Shown: piece after piece, positions 1 through 6,701 of the stretch
Layout: every line of letters begins with the position of its first letter
Position numbering within the stretch: the first letter of the stretch is position 1
Source: Promethearchaeia archaeon
Lineage (GTDB): Archaea; Asgardarchaeota; Lokiarchaeia; Sigyniarchaeales; SOKP01
Reading direction: 5' to 3'
Assembly (NCBI GenBank): GCA_029856445.1
Contig: JAHQWY010000151.1
Span: 1-8,713, forward strand
Length of the DNA stretch: 8,713 nucleotides
Translations under genes and position numbers: made by a program
The notes under the pieces: model-generated
Database searches by the model: none
What the model was told of the DNA's origin: nothing
The model's input: only the letters and a program-made list of their open reading frames with translations

Positions 1-155
1 TGATATTGGGGTAATGCTGAAAAAGCTATTTGGTAACCTTCAGAACTAACAAGCGCAATAGCTTCTATGTCTGCATTAGATGTTATAAATGTAATTTGAG
101 GACTAATTTTCTCTATATCTTCTTGATTTATTCCTAAATCAGATCCAAATTGTAT
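1..155 (-). CDS. Roadblock/LC7-domain-like protein, N-terminal part (runs off left edge)
   Basis: Reading the minus strand from 155 gives 51 open codons that continue past the window edge. The part around 'ADIEAIALVSSEGYQIAFSA' resembles the first two beta strands of Roadblock/LC7 domains, which usually read like 'v.Ga.lvs.dG.piasa'. These small proteins dimerise and act as regulators or scaffolds for Ras-like small GTPases; Asgard genomes carry many of them. The family assignment rests on this pattern alone, because most of the domain lies outside the window. No ATG, GTG or TTG exists in frame between the upstream in-frame TAA and the domain. The best start is an ATA codon at 155-153, six bases after an AGGTGG Shine-Dalgarno sequence. 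A sequencing error or frameshift near the start is the main alternative. The gene diverges from the two-gene unit to its right. Confidence 0.5.
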   Translation of the reverse strand, partial: MQFGSDLGINQEDIEKISPQITFITSNADIEAIALVSSEGYQIAFSALPQY

Positions 156-161
156 GACTTT

Positions 162-167
162 CCACCT
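162..167 (-). promoter_or_regulatory. Shine-Dalgarno AGGTGG preceding an ATA start
   Basis: On the minus strand AGGTGG is followed by a six-base spacer and then ATA, which opens the Roadblock-like frame. It is the best ribosome binding site near this gene and fixes the start although the codon is not a usual one. A possible TATA element (TTTATA, minus strand, 203-198) lies about 30 bases further upstream and would give a short leader containing this site. Confidence 0.45.
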
Positions 168-356
168 TTAATGCTTAAAGGAATATAAATTGATTGTTAT
201 AAATATAATAATTGTTTTTATTATTATATTTTTATTTTTATCTTTACATTTGAAAAGAGAATCTAAAGTGTAATTTATTCAAGAAATCTGGGTATTATAT
301 CTACAATCTGATCAAAAGTAAATTTTAATATTTTATAAACTAAAAAATATTTAAGG

Positions 357-383
357 CAATTCTTATACTTTTTATAAGAATTG
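357..383. promoter_or_regulatory. Perfect 11-bp inverted repeat upstream of the helical-protein unit (operator or hairpin)
   Basis: CAATTCTTATA (357-367) and TATAAGAATTG (373-383) are exact reverse complements separated by five bases. The right arm includes a TATAA sequence that could serve as the TATA box for the gene starting at 448, with transcription expected to begin near position 400. A dimeric regulator bound here would block TBP. The other reading is a terminator or RNA hairpin, but no convergent gene ends nearby, and the location in a divergent promoter region favours an operator. Confidence 0.5.
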
Positions 384-447
384 TGGCAAAAATAATTAAT
401 ACTGAAGTTTTATTTATTTTACAACTAAGCTCTATTATTATTAAATT

Positions 448-2748
448 ATGATAACTACACGAGAATCTATTAATTATCAATTTTCTTTAATATTTGGGTA
501 TTCATCTCCTACTGATCTTATTACGGGAGATGTAATTGGTCCTGGCAGATTAACAAAAAAAAAAGTTAATGAACTCTCAAGGGAAGTAATACAATTTTTA
601 ACAATGTACAATGCAATATTGAGAGATTATACTGGAGCAGAAGTGTTTAGTATTGAATTTGATTTACATAATCTAGACGAAAAAAGCGCAAAAACAAATA
701 TCTACCCCAAATCGATGATATTTATACCAGGACGGTTTAAAGAATGTGAAAGTTTGCTTCTTGCCTTAAAACCAGAGACAGGTTATTTGGATGTACATAA
801 ATCGAGGAGCTCAATAAACAACATTAGCAAATTATTCTATGAGGTTGAAGAATTTGCAGATCATCCAAATTTTACAGAAAATGATATGCAACTCTTTTAT
901 GACAAATTTGCATCGAGATTTAGTAAAAAACTCTTTGGGGAACTGATCGAAGATAAATGGAACAAGAAACTAATAGGCTTAAGCAGATCACTCCCAACGG
1001 AAAAAGAAATGCTAAACACATACGCAAAAATTATATCTAATGTAGAAATCTTATGGAACAAGAAACCCATTGAGATTAACTTATTAGATTCCAAGTTTGA
1101 AAAAATTAAAACCCCCTATGAGGGACAACAAGCAATAGAACATCTCAAATATTCAATTTCTGAGCCAAGTGCTAATTTTATAATTGACAAAACTCTAAAT
1201 CTTGGAACTAGCCTTATGAATTTAGCAAATATTGGAACTCTAGATGAATTACAGGACGATATTATCAACTATTTAATTCTTCGTATCAGAAATGAAATTG
1301 ATAATTTATATGAACCTCATACAGGAGAGTGGGTAGTTACTAAATTTAATAAAATTCTAATAACTTTAGAAGGATATTTAAATAAATTTGTAGAATATTC
1401 GAATAACTTTCTCACTTCAGGAGAAATGGGGGATTTAACCGAATTATTAGGTAAATTTAAACAATTTATCTTAAATAAAGGAAAATTTGAGGACGAAAAT
1501 TTTGAAGAAATTTGTGAAATTGTTATCAAATTCATTAATCAAACTGTAGTCCAGAGGGAAAAATTAAGAATTGTAGAATTAAGTTCTGTGTTTAACTACT
1601 TTTCTGTAATCATTAAAAACAGTGTAGATTTAATCAGATTATCGCTTCCAAATTATCTTTCCCATCGTCGATTAAAAATATTAACAATTGAATTAATTGA
1701 AAATCTTAAACAGGCATTTAATAAAGAACAAAAACCTGCAAAAGTTTTGGGAATCAGCCTATTAGAAAAGTTTCAAGAACACATTCTAAATCAAATTGAA
1801 ATTGAATCTATAACGTTAAGAAAAAATCTTCACTTCGATGAGCAAAAAGTTATAGATCAGTTTAATAGAATAGTAGGTAATAATATAGAATCATTCTTTG
1901 ATAATATAAATCTGAAAATAGAAGACTTAGTTTCATTTGCTGAAATTCAGATGGATACAAATTCCAATTCAATTAAGACTCATATTGAGAAATTTAAAAG
2001 ATTTTCAAATGAACTAAATTATTTGCTTAGTTATATTTTAAGACATTCCACAATCAATCGTTATGTTAAGGAAGAATCTGATAATCAGATAATAGATCCT
2101 GTTAGTTTTGCAAATAAATTTCATCGTTTCTTGGAGAAAAGGATTGGAGGGATTAAATTAGAATGGAAATCTTATGTTTTACAGTGGATTACTGATTATA
2201 CAAAAAAATTTTTAAAAATAGAAAATAAAAAAGATTGGGATTTAACTGAAATTTATCATGATTTCTTAGAATATCTTGAAAATCGTGAACAAAATGAACA
2301 AAAACTAGAGATATTTTTAGAATTCTTAGATTCTTACATAGCAAATGTATCGGATATTGAAGAAAGACACTACCTCCTCGACTTCTATAAACAATATGAA
2401 TTTAGTATAGGAATTAATGAAGAATTTCCTAAATATGTTAAAAATAAAGTTAAAGAAGAACTTAAACTGAGGAAACTTCAAATAGAAGAGACAACTCCTA
2501 TTGAATTTTTCGATAATGCAGGGGAATATACTTTTTATGAGTATATTAAAAATATCGCTCTAAAATATTTCTCAAAACTTATCCCTAGACCCCTTACCTT
2601 GATTTTAAAACATATTCTAACGAATGAGGAAAAAGAATTATTCAAGGGTGATCTTTTTCACGTTATAAATTTTAAGTTTTGGCACAATAACGTAAGATTT
2701 GAAATATCAGATAATTTTAAGGAAGTATATAGAGAGTGGATGAAATAA
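448..2748 (+). CDS. Large helix-rich protein of unknown function (766 aa)
   Basis: I do not recognise this protein. It starts at ATG 448 without a clear Shine-Dalgarno sequence. After an N-terminal part of mixed character (about residues 1-115, including 'SIEFDLHNL' and 'SMIFIPGRF'), almost all of it reads as amphipathic helices rich in Leu, Ile, Lys, Glu, Asn and Phe. There is no signal peptide, no membrane segment, no Walker or other nucleotide-binding motif, no cysteine cluster and no obvious catalytic motif. The composition suggests a soluble, elongated all-alpha protein, as in helical-repeat scaffolds or tethering factors, but this is only a fold-level impression. Its 3' end overlaps the proposed start of the next large helical gene by 13 bases, so the two are very likely co-transcribed and may form a complex. 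A perfect inverted repeat lies about 65 bases upstream. Confidence 0.85.
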   Translation: MITTRESINYQFSLIFGYSSPTDLITGDVIGPGRLTKKKVNELSREVIQFLTMYNAILRDYTGAEVFSIEFDLHNLDEKSAKTNIYPKSMIFIPGRFKECESLLLALKPETGYLDVHKSRSSINNISKLFYEVEEFADHPNFTENDMQLFYDKFASRFSKKLFGELIEDKWNKKLIGLSRSLPTEKEMLNTYAKIISNVEILWNKKPIEINLLDSKFEKIKTPYEGQQAIEHLKYSISEPSANFIIDKTLNLGTSLMNLANIGTLDELQDDIINYLILRIRNEIDNLYEPHTGEWVVTKFNKILITLEGYLNKFVEYSNNFLTSGEMGDLTELLGKFKQFILNKGKFEDENFEEICEIVIKFINQTVVQREKLRIVELSSVFNYFSVIIKNSVDLIRLSLPNYLSHRRLKILTIELIENLKQAFNKEQKPAKVLGISLLEKFQEHILNQIEIESITLRKNLHFDEQKVIDQFNRIVGNNIESFFDNINLKIEDLVSFAEIQMDTNSNSIKTHIEKFKRFSNELNYLLSYILRHSTINRYVKEESDNQIIDPVSFANKFHRFLEKRIGGIKLEWKSYVLQWITDYTKKFLKIENKKDWDLTEIYHDFLEYLENREQNEQKLEIFLEFLDSYIANVSDIEERHYLLDFYKQYEFSIGINEEFPKYVKNKVKEELKLRKLQIEETTPIEFFDNAGEYTFYEYIKNIALKYFSKLIPRPLTLILKHILTNEEKELFKGDLFHVINFKFWHNNVRFEISDNFKEVYREWMK

Positions 2749-4955
2749 TTATGATAAGTGGAGTAAAAAGAAAGACTACTGCAATAGAAAGTACTTTTAG
2801 ATTTTTTCAAACAGTTGATTTAATAATTTCTCATTTCAAAAGAGAAGCAGATAAGATTAAAATATTTGAATTAACCGGTAAAGATATAAATTTTAAAGAT
2901 TTATTGATAGCAACAGCAGCCATTCATATATATCATAATTTAGGGCTTAGAGTACAAAACACAATAGACTCAAACCAATTTACGTTTGATTCAACGAAAA
3001 AACTAGAATTATCTGAAAAAGGTATAATATCTGAGGAAGTTGGAGCATTATTAAAAAATTCCTTTTCTTTAGAAATAAACCTTCTCAATAAGATAATCGA
3101 TCTCGAAAACAGGTTTCTCTCATTTCTCATTGAGGTGAGAAAATCAGATCTTCAAGAATTACAAAAAGATAAGATGATAAAAGAGATTGAGAGTCAAATT
3201 GAACAAGAATTACAGGAAATAATCCTCAGTTATCCCCCTTTTTATTTTTATGATTTGATAGGTGATCTAATAGGCCTTACTAATGAAATTAAAATGGAGA
3301 TTCTAAAAGAAAGCTCTGCCTTTAAAGAAATCTCAGTTGAAATAGAAAAAAAACTCGAAACAGAAGAAAAAGAAGATAAATTTATTGAATTAGCAACGTT
3401 AGGTCGATTGATTAATAAAATTCGTATGGATTTTGAATTTAAATCCTATAAAGAATTACAAATTGAAGCAATGCCAGTTAGAATGATAAAAAGAAAAGTT
3501 GTAGATTTTAATTTTGAATGTTTTCCTATTTCCATTCCTGGCTTAAAAGCTTTTAAGGAGGCAAATAATCTTAAAAAAGAGTTAATCAAAAGAATTGAAG
3601 AAGCACTCAGTGATAAAATTAATTACGACCAATTTGAAAACAAAATACTTCTATTTTTAAAATCTAAATTGATTGAAAAGCTAAAAGAAAACCTCAACGA
3701 TTTTATCTATTACTTACAATGTTTAAATGAGTGTAGTTTTGATGAAATTATTTATATGTTGAATAAATATGGTGTTTCTAATATTTTATATCTCTCAAAT
3801 TTAGATAATAAGTTAACTGAAGAAGTTAAAAGAAATTTAATTAGATATAATATAAAAAAACTCGATATTATAGCAATTAATGACCAAAAAAACAATCCAG
3901 GACAATCAAAAAAAAAACAAGTTATTGATAAGGTGTTCTTGGGTGAATTGAAGTTGAAAAACTGTTCTCAAATTCTTCTCGTCTTAGATTTTGAAGAAAT
4001 TATTAATGAAATAGTGAAAGATATTTTCTTCTATATTTTATCTAAAATTCTAAGGCAACTTAGTAGAATAATTGAACTCTATTCTAAAGTTTCAAATGAT
4101 AGATCATTATATCTTCTAGCAATAAAAAAAATTGTTGGTACTACAGAATCAGAAGAATGGGTAAGGATTAAACTGGAGGAACTAATAATAGAAAGAATTA
4201 AGAAGAGGCAAGAAGAATTAGTCGTAGTTTTAAATGCATCCAATCAACCATTCTTAGTCAATGGCTTTATTTTAGCTCGATTAATTGAATCCTCTTTAAA
4301 AGAGGGAATTTTACAGTTGAAAAACAACGATAGTGAGATTTATAAAGATATTATACCGTTAAAGTTAAAGCCTGATTTAATTTCACCAATCTCTTACTGC
4401 GTTGGATTTGATATTATAAAAAGATTGGAGAAGATTGAGCAAGCACGGAAAAAAGAAGTAGAAGAAAAGATTGAAGAACAAAAGAAAGAAAAGGTCGTAG
4501 AAGCACAAAAAATTCGTGCAAAACAAGAACTGAATACATTAAATTGGATTGAAAGAAGAATAACTAGTTCTCTTATGAGAATTAATAGCCCTGGAATCAA
4601 CCCGAATCAGTTGTATTGGCAAGAAAAAGATTCCAAAAATGCTACTGAAAATATTAAACTTCATAGTGAACTAAGAGGAGATCCAATTGATTTAATGAGT
4701 CAATTTTTTAATTTTGCAGTCGAAAAAATCCAAACATTTGAACCTAAAATAAATTTACCTGATCTAGAGAAAATAAAAAAAATAGTAAGTAATATATCTA
4801 CTGATGTATTAAATAAAAGAGTGAGTGACCCAAAATCTATAAAAGATAAACCAGATCTTCTTGATGGAGAAAGATATGAGATTGCTAGTCAAGTAGCTAA
4901 AAAAATAGGAAAAATGTTAGATAAAGCACTATATTCTAAGTTTAAAATGAAATAA
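2736..4955 (+). CDS. Second large helix-rich, coiled-coil-containing protein of unknown function (739 aa)
   Basis: Not recognised. Like its upstream partner it is predicted to be mostly helical and soluble, with no signal peptide or evident enzyme motif. A small mixed region around residues 336-420 has beta-like segments such as 'VSNILYLSNL' and 'KKLDIIAI'. A highly charged stretch at about residues 562-600, full of Lys and Glu, is a likely coiled coil, followed by a C-terminal helical domain (about 640-739). Two starts are possible: GTG at 2736, preceded by GGAAG ten bases upstream and overlapping the previous gene by 13 bases, or ATG at 2751, two bases after the previous stop (734 aa). I list the GTG because its ribosome site resembles those of other genes here; the ATG is nearly as good. 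Tight coupling to the upstream gene implies a shared function. Confidence 0.85.
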   Translation: MDEIIMISGVKRKTTAIESTFRFFQTVDLIISHFKREADKIKIFELTGKDINFKDLLIATAAIHIYHNLGLRVQNTIDSNQFTFDSTKKLELSEKGIISEEVGALLKNSFSLEINLLNKIIDLENRFLSFLIEVRKSDLQELQKDKMIKEIESQIEQELQEIILSYPPFYFYDLIGDLIGLTNEIKMEILKESSAFKEISVEIEKKLETEEKEDKFIELATLGRLINKIRMDFEFKSYKELQIEAMPVRMIKRKVVDFNFECFPISIPGLKAFKEANNLKKELIKRIEEALSDKINYDQFENKILLFLKSKLIEKLKENLNDFIYYLQCLNECSFDEIIYMLNKYGVSNILYLSNLDNKLTEEVKRNLIRYNIKKLDIIAINDQKNNPGQSKKKQVIDKVFLGELKLKNCSQILLVLDFEEIINEIVKDIFFYILSKILRQLSRIIELYSKVSNDRSLYLLAIKKIVGTTESEEWVRIKLEELIIERIKKRQEELVVVLNASNQPFLVNGFILARLIESSLKEGILQLKNNDSEIYKDIIPLKLKPDLISPISYCVGFDIIKRLEKIEQARKKEVEEKIEEQKKEKVVEAQKIRAKQELNTLNWIERRITSSLMRINSPGINPNQLYWQEKDSKNATENIKLHSELRGDPIDLMSQFFNFAVEKIQTFEPKINLPDLEKIKKIVSNISTDVLNKRVSDPKSIKDKPDLLDGERYEIASQVAKKIGKMLDKALYSKFKMK

Positions 4956-5050
4956 AAATCTTGAAACGGATTTAAAAAGACTTTATATCAAAATAAAAAG
5001 ATATTAAAATATTCTTTATTTAATTTATTTAAAAAAATATTAGATTTCGT

Positions 5051-5326
5051 ATGTCTTCATTAACCTCTTGGATCAAGAAAGAATTAATTTATATAAAGAA
5101 TTCTTTTATAGATATTATCAGAGGTTTTATAGTGTTTATCTTAGCCTCTTCAGGTCTTGGAGTTGCGATAATGCTAAGATATTTAGAATTTGATGGTACT
5201 GTAATCACTTTTTTTGGTTTAATTGTAGAAGCTATCTCTCTATTTCTATGTTATTTCTTGTTAAGAGGATATTTAAAATCTAAAGAAGAACTCGAAGCCT
5301 CTAAAAAAAAAGAAGAAAACTCTTAA
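5051..5326 (+). CDS. Small two-helix membrane protein (91 aa)
   Basis: This small protein has two hydrophobic segments, roughly residues 23-43 and 50-72, joined by a short loop 'RYLEFDGT'. Lysines before the first segment and after the second suggest a helical hairpin with both ends in the cytoplasm. The second segment carries a buried Glu60. The tail (about 75-91) is charged and Lys/Glu-rich. No family is recognised. It lies 95 bases after the helical-protein pair on the same strand, with a possible TATA element (CTTTATAT, 4981-4988) in between, so it may have its own promoter. Its stop codon is one base from the stop of the convergent nuclease gene. The hydrophobic pattern and fit between neighbours support a real gene. 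Confidence 0.65.
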   Translation: MSSLTSWIKKELIYIKNSFIDIIRGFIVFILASSGLGVAIMLRYLEFDGTVITFFGLIVEAISLFLCYFLLRGYLKSKEELEASKKKEENS

Positions 5327-5327
5327 T

Positions 5328-6059
5328 TCAACAATAATACAAATATTTTTCCCATGGTCTTTCATTTATTTGATTTCTTGTCAAATAATCTTTTATTTCT
5401 GATTGTAAAATATCAGGATCATATTCCCAAGTTTTATCCTTATTGAAAGAAATACATCTGATTTTTTGAATGTTTAGTCTAGATCTTAATAAATATCCAT
5501 ATATAGCGACTTGCGGTAATGAGAGTAAAAAATTCCCTTCTGGTTTATAATCAATTACTTTTACTAAATCATTTTCAACTTGGAGCAAATCGATATGTCC
5601 TGTTATTATCTTACCATTTATTTCATTCCAAATTGGAACTTCAATTGCTATTGAATCTTTATCTTTAATGAGTATATTTTTTAGAATTGGCTCATGTCCA
5701 GGGACTCTATTAATACCATTTAATTTGTAATTATCAAAAACTTTTTGAACATATTGCGATAATTTGGAATTTGAATCTCGATACTGAATTTTACCAGATC
5801 TAATTAATTTCTTACTAAAACTTCTAAGAAATGCAGTTTTTATCCCTTTTATTTTAAATTGTGAAGCCCTCGGAAGATTTTGAGAATTAAATAAGTTATT
5901 TGGTATAACTCCCTTATAAACTATTTTAAAATATTCTTTAAGTTTATTCAGTTCAATCCGATTTGCTGTTATTTGAGAATATTTTTCTTTATGGTGCTCT
6001 TTGTTCCAATTAAAGGCATAAGGAATGTTTTGATGGATGAAAACCTTTTTCTTGAGCAA
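5328..6059 (-). CDS. PD-(D/E)XK nuclease-like protein, RecB/Cas4 type (243 aa)
   Basis: The C-terminal half carries the motif order of RecB/Cas4-type PD-(D/E)XK nucleases: an acidic residue in 'AIEVPIW' (Glu140), 'GHIDLL' with Asp157, 'VIDYKPEG' with Asp170 and Lys172, and a Q-x-x-x-Y motif at Gln183-Tyr187 ('QVAIYGYLL'). These correspond to the metal-binding and catalytic positions of the fold, which cuts DNA. The N-terminal ~115 residues are basic and unassigned. Only Cys202 and Cys243 are present, so the four-cysteine iron-sulfur cluster of Cas4 and AddB is absent, and no helicase domain or cas gene is nearby. Bulk and motif integrity argue for an active enzyme, but the substrate is unknown. 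The start is TTG at 6059 behind AAGGAG; no ATG is available at the N-terminus. The gene converges on the small membrane protein. Confidence 0.8.
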   Translation of the reverse strand: MLKKKVFIHQNIPYAFNWNKEHHKEKYSQITANRIELNKLKEYFKIVYKGVIPNNLFNSQNLPRASQFKIKGIKTAFLRSFSKKLIRSGKIQYRDSNSKLSQYVQKVFDNYKLNGINRVPGHEPILKNILIKDKDSIAIEVPIWNEINGKIITGHIDLLQVENDLVKVIDYKPEGNFLLSLPQVAIYGYLLRSRLNIQKIRCISFNKDKTWEYDPDILQSEIKDYLTRNQINERPWEKYLYYC

Positions 6060-6394
6060 GATTGATATTCTCCTTTATTTTACTATATCAAGATATTAAA
6101 TGCATTATTGGTCTTAAATTTAATTTAAGAATTATGACTATTAAATGAAATATATTAATAATTTATTAATTTAGTTAATAAAATTTAGTTGATTAAAACT
6201 GAAATTATAAATTATAGAGGGTAGGAGAGATTATATATATTAAAAATTCTCTATGTTTGAAGATTAAACACTCATAGATTAATGAAAACCTATCTGTATT
6301 TTTTCGATTATTTTTTAATCCCGAGTCGACGTGGATTCAATGTAAAAAAATTTAAAGATAATATATGATTCAAATAATTAATTAAATATAAAAA
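6060..6394. other. Non-coding stretch between nuclease gene and tRNA-Arg
   Basis: No credible reading frame is seen. The left part must hold the nuclease gene's promoter. It includes two copies of AATTTAGTT (6168-6176 and 6182-6190, 14-base period). A purine-rich island at 6217-6230 (GAGGGTAGGAGAGA) is flanked by ATAGAG (6214-6219) and CTCTAT (6249-6254), which can pair. A GC-rich island at 6320-6338 contains GTCGAC and lies between short arms AATCC (6317-6321) and GGATT (6333-6337). TTTAAAGATA (6351-6360) is a reasonable TATA box for the tRNA. Whether the islands belong to a small RNA or to protein-binding sites cannot be decided by eye. Confidence 0.4.
6070..6075 (-). promoter_or_regulatory. 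Shine-Dalgarno AAGGAG for the nuclease gene (TTG start)
   Basis: On the minus strand AAGGAG lies ten bases before the TTG at 6059. It supports the non-ATG start of the nuclease-like gene. Confidence 0.55.
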
Positions 6395-6497
6395 GGACTC
6401 GTAGCCTAGCCTGGTGGTTTTTTCTTTATAATAACCGTGTAAATAGGGCGTCAGACTTCTAATCTGAAAGTCGCAGGTTCGAATCCTGCCGGGTCCG
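6395..6497 (+). tRNA. tRNA-Arg (anticodon UCU) with an intron in the D-loop
   Basis: All arms can be drawn. The acceptor stem pairs GGACTCG (6395-6401) with CGGGTCC (6490-6496), with one T-G pair, and the discriminator is G6497. The anticodon arm is TCAGA, loop CTTCTAA, TCTGA, giving anticodon TCT at 6458-6460, which reads AGA (arginine). The T arm is GCAGG, loop TTCGAAT, CCTGC (6473-6489). The D stem GCCT/GGGC (6404-6407, 6446-6449) is interrupted in its loop by about 28 extra bases after G18G19. Removing them gives a normal 75-base tRNA with D-loop sequence AGCCTGGATA. CCA is not encoded. A T-rich run follows the gene and a TATA-like element precedes it by about 35-44 bases. AGA is the dominant arginine codon in these genes, so this tRNA should be important. 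Confidence 0.93.
6415..6442 (+). other. tRNA intron at position 19/20 (relaxed bulge-helix-bulge)
   Basis: Cuts after G6414 and A6442 restore the D-loop. The precursor can fold as an outer helix CCTA (6405-6408) with TAGG (6444-6447), a three-base bulge GGT (6413-6415), a weak four-position centre (6409-6412 with 6437-6440: one Watson-Crick pair, two wobble pairs, one mismatch), a bulge AAA (6441-6443), and an inner helix GGTT (6416-6419) with AACC (6433-6436). In this fold both cuts fall after the second bulge base, as expected for the archaeal splicing endonuclease. A shifted register pairing GCCTGGT with ACCGTGT competes with it, so the boundaries could move by a base or two. Confidence 0.7.
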
Positions 6498-6498
6498 C

Positions 6499-6517
6499 TT
6501 TATTTTTTCGCTTTCTT
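6499..6517 (+). terminator. T-rich termination signal after tRNA-Arg
   Basis: Directly after the tRNA come T-rich runs, including a stretch of six T residues, which is the usual intrinsic termination signal for archaeal RNA polymerase. No hairpin is needed or seen. Confidence 0.45.
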
Positions 6518-6701
6518 AAGATTTAGAAAAATTCCCTTTATTTTAAAATTATTATCCTTAGTTCAATGATTAAAAATAGAATGATCTAAAATGAATGAAT
6601 GGTTTAAACTTATTTCATTAACGATTTTGATTATATCTAATCTCATTTCTTTCATTGAATTTTTGAAAGAAAAATTAAAATTAAGTAAATATAAAATATA
6701 T

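Larger units (their letters stand above)
156..447. other. Divergent intergenic region, AT-rich, no gene seen
   Basis: This stretch separates the minus-strand Roadblock-like gene from the plus-strand two-gene unit. It is nearly all A and T and has no credible reading frame. It holds the left gene's leader, AT-rich TATA-like elements on both strands, an imperfectly placed pair of 8-base inverted arms (327-334 and 344-351, AATATTTT/AAAATATT), and the longer perfect inverted repeat listed separately at 357-383. Both promoters of the divergent pair should lie here. Confidence 0.5.

Noticed and set aside
327..351. 8-base inverted arms AATATTTT/AAAATATT
   Set aside because: Pure A/T arms of this length are expected by chance in this composition; the neighbouring 11-bp repeat is the stronger signal.
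897..1535. Minus-strand frames of 65 and 72 codons inside the first large gene
   Set aside because: Shadow frames opposite a clear long coding region, with no ribosome sites or family features.
2933..4600. Minus-strand frames of 65 and 68 codons inside the second large gene
   Set aside because: Antisense shadows; the Ser/Phe-rich peptides mirror the Glu/Lys-rich coiled coil on the other strand.
5328..6059. Interpretation of the nuclease as a CRISPR Cas4
   Set aside because: The four iron-sulfur cysteines are missing, and no repeat array or other cas gene occurs in the window.
6168..6190. Two AATTTAGTT copies with a 14-base period as a possible iteron or operator
   Set aside because: Only two short copies in extremely AT-rich sequence; not distinguishable from chance.
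6395..6497. tRNA as a broken pseudogene because of the insert in the D-arm
   Set aside because: All stems pair once the 28 bases are removed, and the insert borders fit splicing-endonuclease geometry, so an intron is the better explanation.
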